A DNA stretch of 7,379 bases from Alphaproteobacteria bacterium (GTDB taxonomy: Bacteria > Pseudomonadota > Alphaproteobacteria > Rickettsiales > UBA8987). The stretch spans positions 1 to 7,379 of the forward strand of contig DQGZ01000005.1 of NCBI GenBank assembly GCA_003531345.1, given 5' to 3'. Each line of letters opens with the position of its first letter. Within the stretch, counting starts at the first letter, position 1. Below are positions 1 through 5,415 of the stretch, piece after piece. Position numbers and translations under genes: made by a program. The notes beneath the pieces are model-generated. The model made no database searches and was not told the origin of the DNA. It saw only the letters and a list, made by a program, of their open reading frames with translations.

Positions 1-1
1 G

Positions 2-768
2 CTTGAAGGCATCACTGTATCTGATGGTGGGCTTAATTTTCCTTCTAAAATGGAAGATGCAACAACGGTAAAGGCTGTAAATGACATAGATTTAGCAAGG
101 GCGGGTGGTTTCACTTTTGGCAGTGATGCAGATAAGAATCATATAAGGATTGCAAGGGAAATATTTGGTAATGGGATAAAAGTCCATCAGAGTGAAAAAA
201 GTACAGCGGAAGTTATTTATACAAAATATTTACAGTCTTTTGCGGTAATGCCTTGCGCTTTATTTGGTGGTAATTTTGGTGATTGTGCAGAAAAGGCACT
301 ATTCAAAATCAACTTACAGAAGCACTTTTAAAAGAAATTTATCATATCGCCAAAGAAGTAGGCGTAGAAAAAAGAAATTTTTCAGAGGTTCATAAATTTA
401 TAATGGGTGGAGGAGAAGAAAAAGGTGAGTTAGGGAAAAAAGCAGCTACTAGGGGTTCAATGCAAGAATGTGCATTAGCTGGAAAAGAACTTGAATTAGA
501 TGGCTTTATAGGGAAGTTAATTAAATTGAAGGGCGAAACTGAATCACGATTTTTAAAGAATTTAGAAGTGCTGCTTGAAAAGTTGAATCAAAAAGCTAAG
601 GAAACTAAAGGAGAGGGTGTTAAAGATTTTCAAGAAAAAATGTTAGAGATTATAGAGGGTGCCATAGGTGAAAATATAGCAGAAAAAATTGCAAATTTAG
701 ATGTGCATAAAATTTCTGATGCAGCTATAATTGTCAATGAAGGCTTAAAAATAACAGGCAGGACATAA
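2..768 (+). pseudogene. frameshifted, 5'-truncated gene, possibly a divergent glycerol-3-phosphate dehydrogenase (GpsA-like)
   Basis: The gene enters from the left edge, open from base 2, and reads ..LEGITVSDGG.. through ..GGNFGDCAEK. It then loses frame near 290-300; the other frame continues TIQNQLTEALLKEIYHIAKE to a TAA at 766-768. One extra A in the run of four at 291-294 would join the halves as CAEKGTIQNQ, so a single-base deletion (or a sequencing error) explains the break. The order of features loosely follows GpsA: an 'S.D...A..IF....KV..S....E' stretch, then a helical domain with a TRGSM.E segment. If correct, it would reduce dihydroxyacetone phosphate to glycerol-3-phosphate for phospholipid synthesis. 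The family call is weak because the Rossmann half lies outside the window. The frame break is clear. The gene converges on iscA with no base between the two stop codons. Confidence 0.4.
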
Positions 769-1101
769 CTAAACCGTAAAGCTCTCACCACAACCGCAAC
801 GGCCTTTTTCATTTGGGTTTTTGAACACGAAGCCAGATTTCATTTTTTCTTCAACAAAGTCCATTTCAGTGCCGATTAGGTACATAGTAGCTTTGGGGTC
901 TATAATAACTTTTACTCCCTTATCTTCAACCACTTCATCAAATTTTGCAATATTGTCTGCATATTCTATGGTATAAGCTAAGCCAGAGCAGCCGCCTTTT
1001 TTAACGCCAACACGAATACCTTGCGCTGGTTCGGCACGCTGTTCCATCAGGTGCTTTATCCTTTCTGCGGCATTGTCTGAAATTGTAATTGGCGCTTTCA
1101 T
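769..1101 (-). CDS. iscA: iron-sulfur cluster assembly protein IscA (HesB/A-type carrier)
   Basis: A 110-residue A-type carrier that accepts iron or assembled clusters from the IscU scaffold and passes them to apo-proteins in the cytoplasm. The three conserved cysteines are present: Cys38 in KKGGCSGL, and Cys102 and Cys104 in the terminal RCGCGESFTV. The 64-residue distance between the first two equals that in E. coli IscA. Length is normal and no residue is missing. It could equally be called SufA or ErpA by sequence alone; its position as third gene after iscS and iscU favours IscA. The ATG at 1101 gives the family N-terminus (ITISDNAAERI). No Shine-Dalgarno sequence is visible; the upstream bases belong to an inverted-repeat spacer. 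The TAG stop directly abuts the TAA of the convergent broken gene. Confidence 0.95.
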   Translation of the reverse strand: MKAPITISDNAAERIKHLMEQRAEPAQGIRVGVKKGGCSGLAYTIEYADNIAKFDEVVEDKGVKVIIDPKATMYLIGTEMDFVEEKMKSGFVFKNPNEKGRCGCGESFTV

Positions 1102-1177
1102 TAGTTAGTGTTTAGTATCGGTAATTAGTATCAGTGAATATTAAAAGCACTGACACTGAACACTGGTACTAGTCACT
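1102..1177. repeat. short-word inverted repeat in the iscU-iscA spacer
   Basis: Right arm: the words CACTGA (1148), CACTGAA (1154) and CACTGGT (1161) follow one another, then ACTAGT. Left arm: TTAGTATC occurs at 1112-1119 and 1125-1132 and ends in TCAGTG. TCAGTG (1131-1136) pairs perfectly with CACTGA (1148-1153) across an 11-base AT loop, with imperfect pairing further out. The right arm runs over the iscU stop codon (1169-1171). It would sit in the isc mRNA as a hairpin between iscU and iscA. There is no run of T after the stem, so it does not look like a Rho-independent terminator; processing or mRNA stability is a possible role, by inference. Confidence 0.55.
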
Positions 1178-1552
1178 TTGTTTTTGCTTATAATCCTCAA
1201 TAGCGCTCTTAATTGCATCTTCGGCAAGTACGGAGCAGTGGATTTTAACTGGCGGTAGAGCAAGTTCATTTGCGATTTGTGTATTTTTTATTTCATAGGC
1301 TTGGTCTAATGATTTGCCCTTTATCCATTCCGTAGCAAGTGATGATGAAGCAATGGCAGAGCCGCAACCGAAGGTTTTAAATTTTGCATCTTCAATAATG
1401 CCATAATCATTCACCTGAATTTGCAGTTGCATAACATCACCGCATGCAGGCGCGCCAACAAGTCCAGTGCCAACATTCTTGCTGCTCTTATCCATCTTCC
1501 CAACATTTCTTGGGTTCTCGTAATGGTCTATTACTTTTTCTCCGTATGCCAT
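1169..1552 (-). CDS. iscU: iron-sulfur cluster assembly scaffold protein IscU
   Basis: A 127-residue scaffold on which [2Fe-2S] clusters are built from iron and IscS-derived sulfur. The ligand residues sit at the same numbers as in E. coli IscU: Cys37 in APACGDVM with Asp39, Cys63 in FGCGSAIASSS, and Cys106 in KIHCSVLAEDAI with His105. The LPPVK motif (99-103), bound by the HscA chaperone, is intact, which implies that hscA and hscB exist elsewhere in the genome even though they are absent here. The ATG at 1552 gives the standard start MAYGEKVIDHYENPRNVG. It is the second gene of the isc operon, 76 bases after iscS and 67 before iscA. No Shine-Dalgarno sequence is visible because the upstream bases are a heptamer repeat. 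Confidence 0.97.
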   Translation of the reverse strand: MAYGEKVIDHYENPRNVGKMDKSSKNVGTGLVGAPACGDVMQLQIQVNDYGIIEDAKFKTFGCGSAIASSSLATEWIKGKSLDQAYEIKNTQIANELALPPVKIHCSVLAEDAIKSAIEDYKQKQSD

Positions 1553-1554
1553 AG

Positions 1555-1628
1555 ATTTAGGGGTTAGGTTTTAGGAGTTAGGAGTTAGGGAAAAACTATT
1601 TCCTAATTCCTATTTCCTAATTCCTAGC
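1555..1628. repeat. heptamer inverted repeat in the iscS-iscU spacer
   Basis: The right arm is four consecutive heptamers from 1601 to 1628 of the form TCCTAnn (TCCTAAT, TCCTATT, TCCTAAT, TCCTAGC). The left arm holds TTAGGAG at 1571 and 1578 and TTAGGGA at 1585, with weaker copies back to 1555 (TTAGGGG, TTAGG). The arms are complementary apart from scattered mismatches and flank a 9-base linker (1592-1600). In the mRNA, read from the minus strand, this gives a long imperfect hairpin ending just before the iscU start codon. It fills the whole spacer. Confidence 0.7.
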
Positions 1629-2888
1629 TTAATGATGTGTCCACTCAATCTTGCTAATATCAATCCCTTCCTGCACCATGTCCCATAATGGGCTCATTTC
1701 ACGGAGTTTGTTAACATTAGTTTTTATTATATCTATTGCTTTGTCTATTTCAGTTTCAGTAGTAAACCTGCCAATTCCAAAGCGAATTGAGGTGTGTGCC
1801 AGCTCATCACCAACGCCCAAAGCATGTAGAACATATGAAGGCTCTAAACTGGCGGAGGTGCAAGCAGAGCCGCTTGAAACCGCAAGCCCACGAATTGCCA
1901 TAATCATTGATTCGCCTTCAATATAAGCAAAGCTTAAATTCAAATTACCAGCATAACCAAACTCACGGCTGCCATTTAAAAATACATCAGGAATTTCTTT
2001 AACTATTGAGTTATAAAATTTGTCTGAAAGTTTTTTGATATGTACCGAGTCTTTTTGCATTTCTTCTTTTGCAATTCTTGCTGCTTCACCCAAGCCAACA
2101 ACTAATGGTGTAGGAAGAGTGCCTGAGCGGAAACCGCGCTCCTGCCCGCCACCATTGATCAGTGCTTCAAGGCGAACCCTAGGGCGGCGGCGTACAAACA
2201 ATGCGCCAATACCTTTCGGGCCATATATTTTATGCCCGCTAATTGAAGCCAGATCCAGATTCATTGCCTCAACATTAATTTCAATTTTTCCAAATGCTTG
2301 TGCTAGATCGCTATGGAAAAAAACTCCTTTTTCACGGGTAATTTTTCCAATTTCAGCTAATGGCTGAATTATACCGATTTCATTATTAACTGCCATTACC
2401 GAAACGAGCAGAGTATCAGGGCGTATTGCGGATTTTAAAGTTTCTAAATTTATCAAACCAGTTTTTTCAACAGGTAGGTAAGTTACCTCAAAGCCTTCCT
2501 GTTCTAAATGGCGGCAGCTATCTAGTACGCATTTATGCTCAGTTTGAACTGTTATTATATGTTTTTTGTCCTTGCCGTAGAAATGCGCTAAACCCTTGAT
2601 AGCCATATTATTTGACTCAGTTGCACCAGAGGTAAAAACAATTTCTTTTTCGTTAGCATTTATAACGTCAGCAACTTGATTACGGGCAATTTCAGTTGCT
2701 TCCTCAGCCTCCCAGCCATATTGGTGGCTACGAGAATGCGGGTTACCAAATTTCTCAAGGAAGTAAGGCTTCATCGCATCAAAAACCCTTGGGTCAAGCG
2801 GGGTGGTTGCCTGATAGTCCAAATATATTGGTTTTTCAGGGGTTTTGGTGATTATTCCAGTGTCGCAATTTACAACCTTTAATGCCAT
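1629..2888 (-). CDS. iscS: cysteine desulfurase IscS (PLP-dependent)
   Basis: A 419-residue class V aminotransferase-fold enzyme. It converts L-cysteine to L-alanine and delivers persulfide sulfur to IscU, and in most bacteria also to tRNA thiolation. Visible active-site residues: His118 in TEHKCVLD stacking on PLP, Asp194 in FHSDLAQ, the Schiff-base Lys220 in SGHKIYGPKG, and the catalytic Cys343 in SSGSACTSASLEPSYV. The long loop places it in the IscS group, not the SufS group. The C-terminus IEWTHH closely matches E. coli IEWAHH, which contacts IscU. It is about 15 residues longer at the N-terminus than E. coli IscS (MALKVVNCDTGIITKTPEKP before IYLDYQATTP). The ATG at 2888 is the natural start, but no Shine-Dalgarno precedes it. 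First gene of the operon; an IscR-like box lies about 100 bases upstream. Confidence 0.97.
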   Translation of the reverse strand: MALKVVNCDTGIITKTPEKPIYLDYQATTPLDPRVFDAMKPYFLEKFGNPHSRSHQYGWEAEEATEIARNQVADVINANEKEIVFTSGATESNNMAIKGLAHFYGKDKKHIITVQTEHKCVLDSCRHLEQEGFEVTYLPVEKTGLINLETLKSAIRPDTLLVSVMAVNNEIGIIQPLAEIGKITREKGVFFHSDLAQAFGKIEINVEAMNLDLASISGHKIYGPKGIGALFVRRRPRVRLEALINGGGQERGFRSGTLPTPLVVGLGEAARIAKEEMQKDSVHIKKLSDKFYNSIVKEIPDVFLNGSREFGYAGNLNLSFAYIEGESMIMAIRGLAVSSGSACTSASLEPSYVLHALGVGDELAHTSIRFGIGRFTTETEIDKAIDIIKTNVNKLREMSPLWDMVQEGIDISKIEWTHH

Positions 2889-2907
2889 TTAAGTGTGTTT
2901 TAATTAA

Positions 2908-2976
2908 AGTCTAGAAGTCAAGAAGTCTATAGGTGGAAAGTCATTTTTAGACATTTTGACCTCTAGACGCAAAGAC
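2908..2976. repeat. octamer inverted repeat upstream of iscS
   Basis: The left arm is three octamers in phase: AGTCTAGA (2908), AGTCAAGA (2916), AGTCTATA (2924). The right arm is four octamers in phase from 2945 to 2976: TTTTAGAC, ATTTTGAC, CTCTAGAC, GCAAAGAC. Bases 2909-2928 pair with 2949-2968 at 17 of 20 positions around a 20-base loop. If iscS is transcribed from the promoter proposed at 3008-3036, this hairpin lies in its 5' untranslated region, ending about 20 bases from the start codon. No riboswitch class is recognised. Confidence 0.7.
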
Positions 2977-2985
2977 CTCAAAACT

Positions 2986-3010
2986 AATCCTTACTAATTT
3001 AGTAGGGTAT
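2986..3010. promoter_or_regulatory. IscR type-1-box-like operator
   Basis: The core TACTAATTTAGTA (2992-3004) is a perfect odd palindrome, extended outward by CC at 2989-2990 and GG at 3006-3007. Against the E. coli IscR type 1 consensus as I recall it (ATASYYGACT, a four-base RWWW centre, YAGTC, RRSTAT), 21 of 25 positions agree. Two of the mismatches are the symmetric pair G to T and C to A, which keeps the dyad. It overlaps the -10 box and likely start site of the iscS promoter, as expected of a repressor site. IscR is the cluster-sensing regulator of isc operons. The iscR gene itself is not in this window. Confidence 0.5.
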
Positions 3011-3036
3011 ATAATGTAAACTCAATTCATATACAA
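3008..3036 (-). promoter_or_regulatory. candidate sigma-70 promoter for iscS-iscU-iscA
   Basis: On the minus strand, TTGTAT (plus-strand 3031-3036) and TATATA (3008-3013) are separated by exactly 17 bases. The -10 matches TATAAT at four positions and the -35 only at TTG, so this is a modest promoter. Transcription would start near 3000, inside the IscR-like dyad. On the plus strand the same AT run contains a perfect TATAAT (3010-3015) that could serve the opposite genes, but no good -35 stands before it. Confidence 0.4.
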
Positions 3037-3075
3037 GAGGAAATATTAAAAAATCAGCAGATTTTAAGGAGTTTC

Positions 3076-3114
3076 GTGATAATGGTTATCATTAATTGTT
3101 TATTAAGCATTTGA
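3076..3114 (+). CDS. possible short leader peptide (12 codons)
   Basis: AAGGAG at 3066-3071 is the strongest Shine-Dalgarno sequence in the divergent region. It precedes GTG (3076) and an in-frame ATG (3082), after which the frame reads MVIINCLLSI and stops at TGA 3112-3114. The peptide is hydrophobic. The second half of the frame covers the left arm of a hairpin (3093-3105) that reaches the start codon of the 614-residue gene. This suggests, as inference only, a leader peptide whose translation opens the downstream start. It requires transcription from upstream of about 3060. A chance short frame is the alternative. Confidence 0.2.
   Translation: MIMVIINCLLSI
3078..3096. promoter_or_regulatory. 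Fur-box-like dyad
   Basis: TGATAATGGTTATCA (3077-3091) is a palindrome with perfect 6-bp arms and a 3-base centre. Bases 3078-3096 match the classical 19-bp Fur box (GATAATGATAATCATTATC) at 15 of 19 positions. The site lies 49 bases before the start codon of the 614-residue gene, directly next to the candidate -35 at 3096. Fur represses iron-related genes when Fe2+ is plentiful. AT-rich genomes produce such matches by chance, and many alphaproteobacteria use other iron regulators (Irr, RirA), so the assignment is tentative. Confidence 0.4.
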
Positions 3115-3145
3115 ATGTAAAATGAGTATGGAATAATAACAATTA
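3093..3145 (+). promoter_or_regulatory. hairpin reaching the start codon of the 614-residue gene
   Basis: TAATTGTT (3093-3100) pairs perfectly with AACAATTA (3138-3145). After a one-base bulge at 3101, ATTA (3102-3105) pairs with TAAT (3134-3137). This makes a 12-bp stem around a 28-base loop. The right arm includes the A of the first ATG (3145). The stem has only one G-C pair, so it would be weak. It may be a translational switch in an mRNA that starts further upstream, or only AT-rich coincidence. Confidence 0.25.
3096..3123 (+). promoter_or_regulatory. candidate promoter for the MRQIKLQ gene pair
   Basis: TTGTTT (3096-3101) and TAAAAT (3118-3123) are 16 bases apart. The -10 matches TATAAT at five of six positions. 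Transcription would start near 3130 and give a 5' leader of about 15 bases, just downstream of the Fur-like dyad. This competes with the perfect TATAAT at 3010-3015, which would give a leader of about 120 bases containing the possible leader peptide and hairpin. Confidence 0.3.
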
Positions 3146-4989
3146 TGATGCGTCAGATAAAATTACAGGGGCAACTGCAAACAGCAGGCTATGATGCAAG
3201 CAAAGAATTTCGGGCGCTTGCTGGCAAAATAGCAAAACAGGCTGCAACAGTTGAAAATGCTTGGAAAGAGCAACAACTATCAGCTCTTATTAATAAGATT
3301 GATGCGGAAGATAATGCTCAGATAGGAGTGAATGGTTTTAGCAAAAGTTATAAAAAATTTCTTAAAGAAGCTGCTGAAATATTAGATGTAAAAAAAGTAG
3401 AATTACAGAAACAGTTTTCAGGTATTTATGATGAAGCATTAAATGAATTGAAAGCGACTATAGAAGCCAAAGAAACCCCTCAAGCTAAGTTAGAAATCCC
3501 TAAAAAAGATCCAGTTCTAAAATCAAGCTCAATATCAAGTGATGGTAAGCTGATCATTGAATTTTATGAGGATGAGCACCAAAATCAAACCTGCGTAATA
3601 AAAGAGAAATATCCAGAATTATTCACAGAGAATAAAGTGGATTATAAAATAGGCAAAGAGTCTGGTGCAAAAGTAAGTGCTGAACTTGGATATATCAAAT
3701 ATGAATTTGATATAATGAATGATAACCAGCCTAAGGATGTTGGAGAGGCAATACTTGAAGGTTTTGATAATTTAAGGAGTTATGCAAGAGAAGTTGTAAA
3801 AGAAAAAAATCAGAAAAAATTTCCCAATCTGAACGATAGTGAAACTAAATTTGTTCAAGACGCAGTAAATAAAAGATATAATTCAAATATTACTTTAACA
3901 CCAAATGCTGAGTTTTTTACTGAGTCAGGAACTGTTGAAATTCCAATAACATCTCCAGAAGCTAATCCTTTTCAGAAAATAGCGCAGGATATTTTTAATA
4001 CACAAAAAAGTTCGTTTCCAACCGCAGAGGGTATTGGCAACAGAATAGCTAATCCGAATTCTATTCCAGCACAGGAATTGGAGGAAATGAAAGAAAGACA
4101 TAAAGTGCTAATGGCAAACGAAGGTATAATACGAGATATAAGAGCTAGTTTAGATACAGAAAATTTTGATTTTGCAAAATGGGTTCAAGATAACTTTAAT
4201 AAAAATGACGAAGCAAGGCAGACTGTTTTAAAGATAATTATAGGCTCTGATGATAAGGGTAGAAGTAACAGGCTTCTTGATGAGATGATAAAATACACGA
4301 CTAATGAAGATTTAAAAGAATTTATTACAACTGAAAGGAAAAAAGAGGCTGATATTTCCACTCCTTTTATTCCTGATTATGCAAAAACTTCAATAGATAT
4401 AGGGCATGTAGATTACTCGGAGTCAGCATTTAATAATATTTTTCAAACAACATACCTTAATCTGGATGGTTCCGCTCAGCAAAGGAATCTTTTCTTGGAG
4501 CTTGCAGGCGGCACAATTGAAAAAGAAAAATTTATAAAATTAGCAAAACAGGCTTTAAATGGCACTAGTTCAGCTGGAGTTAGTGAGGAAAAACTCTCAG
4601 GACTGGCATATAAAATAATAAATAAAGAGTTAACTGATAATAACCTCAAAAAACGTTTTCAGGAAGCCTATATCTATAATGAAGTAAATGGTATCACTCA
4701 GCCGAAATATCTTATTGATAGTGTCTCTAGTGATTTAACTCCTGTAGAAAAAACACTGTTTAAAAAGCTCATTGATGTAGCAGATGGCACAAAGGATGAA
4801 AAAACTCAAATAGATGAAATAAGCCCTAAAGAGCGAAATGCTTTAATAAAAATTGGCAAAGATATGCTTTCTTCTAATGTAAAATCAGCTAACGATATTG
4901 ACTTAGAGCTTTTTGCAAAAGCAACATACGGTAGTTATTATTCTCCAGAAAAACTAACAGAACTCCAAAATAAATTAAACAAAAAATAG
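3145..4989 (+). CDS. unrecognised 614-residue helical protein, MRQIKLQ family (large member)
   Basis: I do not recognise this protein. It is hydrophilic, mostly predicted helix by eye and rich in Lys, Glu and Asn. It has one cysteine (Cys150), no signal peptide and no membrane segment. By eye: a helical region (1-110); a linker with PKKDP; a strand-like part (130-190, KLIIEFYEDEH and ..YIKYEFDI); a second helical region (195-400); and a C-terminal module (499-614) shared with the next gene. Residues 449-490 (LFLELAGG..FIKLAKQALNG) may be a worn copy of part of that module (540-600, LFKKLIDVADG..LIKIGKDML). Two ATG codons stand in tandem; the neighbour starts MRQIKLQ after a single ATG, so 3148 may be the true start. 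No good Shine-Dalgarno sequence is present. Eleven bases separate it from the next gene, implying co-transcription. A secreted or structural role is possible but unsupported. No enzymatic motif is seen. Confidence 0.85.
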   Translation: MMRQIKLQGQLQTAGYDASKEFRALAGKIAKQAATVENAWKEQQLSALINKIDAEDNAQIGVNGFSKSYKKFLKEAAEILDVKKVELQKQFSGIYDEALNELKATIEAKETPQAKLEIPKKDPVLKSSSISSDGKLIIEFYEDEHQNQTCVIKEKYPELFTENKVDYKIGKESGAKVSAELGYIKYEFDIMNDNQPKDVGEAILEGFDNLRSYAREVVKEKNQKKFPNLNDSETKFVQDAVNKRYNSNITLTPNAEFFTESGTVEIPITSPEANPFQKIAQDIFNTQKSSFPTAEGIGNRIANPNSIPAQELEEMKERHKVLMANEGIIRDIRASLDTENFDFAKWVQDNFNKNDEARQTVLKIIIGSDDKGRSNRLLDEMIKYTTNEDLKEFITTERKKEADISTPFIPDYAKTSIDIGHVDYSESAFNNIFQTTYLNLDGSAQQRNLFLELAGGTIEKEKFIKLAKQALNGTSSAGVSEEKLSGLAYKIINKELTDNNLKKRFQEAYIYNEVNGITQPKYLIDSVSSDLTPVEKTLFKKLIDVADGTKDEKTQIDEISPKERNALIKIGKDMLSSNVKSANDIDLELFAKATYGSYYSPEKLTELQNKLNKK

Positions 4990-5000
4990 ATGAGGTTACA

Positions 5001-5399
5001 ATGCGTCAGATAAAATTGCAGAGGCAATTTCAAGAGGTAGATGAAACAAGGTTGAGGCAGTTCAGGGCTGCCTATATAGTGAATGAAATAAATGGTGGTA
5101 ATTTACGACCAGAGCTTGAAAATGCAGTTAAGGATGTTCTTACAGACTATGAAAAAACGCTGTTTAAAAAGCTTATTGATGTTGCAGATGGTGAAGATAA
5201 TGAAAAGTCAAACAGGTCACAAATCAATACTGATGAGCTTAGGGCGCTTAATGCAATAGGTACTAAGATTTTGGAAGCTGAAGTGAAATCAGTTGATGAG
5301 CTGGGTACAACCCTAACCGACTTTGCAAAAGTAGTTTACGGTACTGAATATTCTGATGAAAAACTAACAGAACTCAAAGAAAAATTAAACCAGAGGTAA
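5001..5399 (+). CDS. unrecognised 132-residue protein, MRQIKLQ family (small member)
   Basis: A short paralogue of the upstream gene. The first codons match it almost base for base (MRQIKLQ.Q.Q; 29 of 33 bases). Residues 20-132 match residues 504-614 of the large protein. Over the first 45 aligned positions there is no gap and 26 are identical, including AYI.NE.NG and a run of 14, EKTLFKKLIDVADG. That run differs in the DNA at only four bases, all synonymous, which indicates selection on the protein. The ends also agree (EKLTEL..KLN). It therefore looks like the large protein with about 490 central residues missing. GAGG five bases before the ATG is the clearest Shine-Dalgarno of the annotated genes. 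It has no cysteine and no membrane segment. Function unknown. It converges on map with one base between the stops. Confidence 0.85.
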   Translation: MRQIKLQRQFQEVDETRLRQFRAAYIVNEINGGNLRPELENAVKDVLTDYEKTLFKKLIDVADGEDNEKSNRSQINTDELRALNAIGTKILEAEVKSVDELGTTLTDFAKVVYGTEYSDEKLTELKEKLNQR

Positions 5400-5415
5400 A
5401 TTACCTATACTCTGG
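5390..5415. terminator. palindromic convergent gene end (possible bidirectional terminator)
   Basis: CCAGAG (5390-5395) pairs with CTCTGG (5410-5415). Inside, AGGTAA-A-TTACCT (5394-5406) is a perfect 13-bp palindrome that contains both stop codons: TAA at 5397-5399 on the plus strand, and 5401-5403 read as TAA on the minus strand. The two pairings partly compete. No T-run follows on either strand, so intrinsic termination is doubtful; a stem at the shared 3' end may instead protect both mRNAs. Confidence 0.3.

Noticed and set aside
281..300. Programmed -1 frameshift at GCAGAAAAGGCA
   Set aside because: The slippery pattern X XXY YYZ is not present in the incoming frame, and no obvious downstream stimulatory stem is seen; loss of one A is the simpler explanation.
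1651..2882. Plus-strand open frames of 68-115 codons inside iscS
   Set aside because: They are antisense shadows of a gene with a complete active site.
2908..2976. Riboswitch or CRISPR-like array upstream of iscS
   Set aside because: The units are 8 bases with no spacers and the arms are inverted, so it is not CRISPR; no known riboswitch core was recognised.
3010..3015. Perfect TATAAT on the plus strand as the main promoter of the 614-residue gene
   Set aside because: No acceptable -35 hexamer stands 15-19 bases upstream; it is kept only as an alternative in the promoter entries.
3045..3095. Short frame with an ATT start (IKKSADFKEFRDNGYH) after GAGG at 3037-3040
   Set aside because: It has no usual start codon and overlaps the better-supported leader frame and Fur-like dyad; a remnant of a paralogous gene is possible but cannot be shown.
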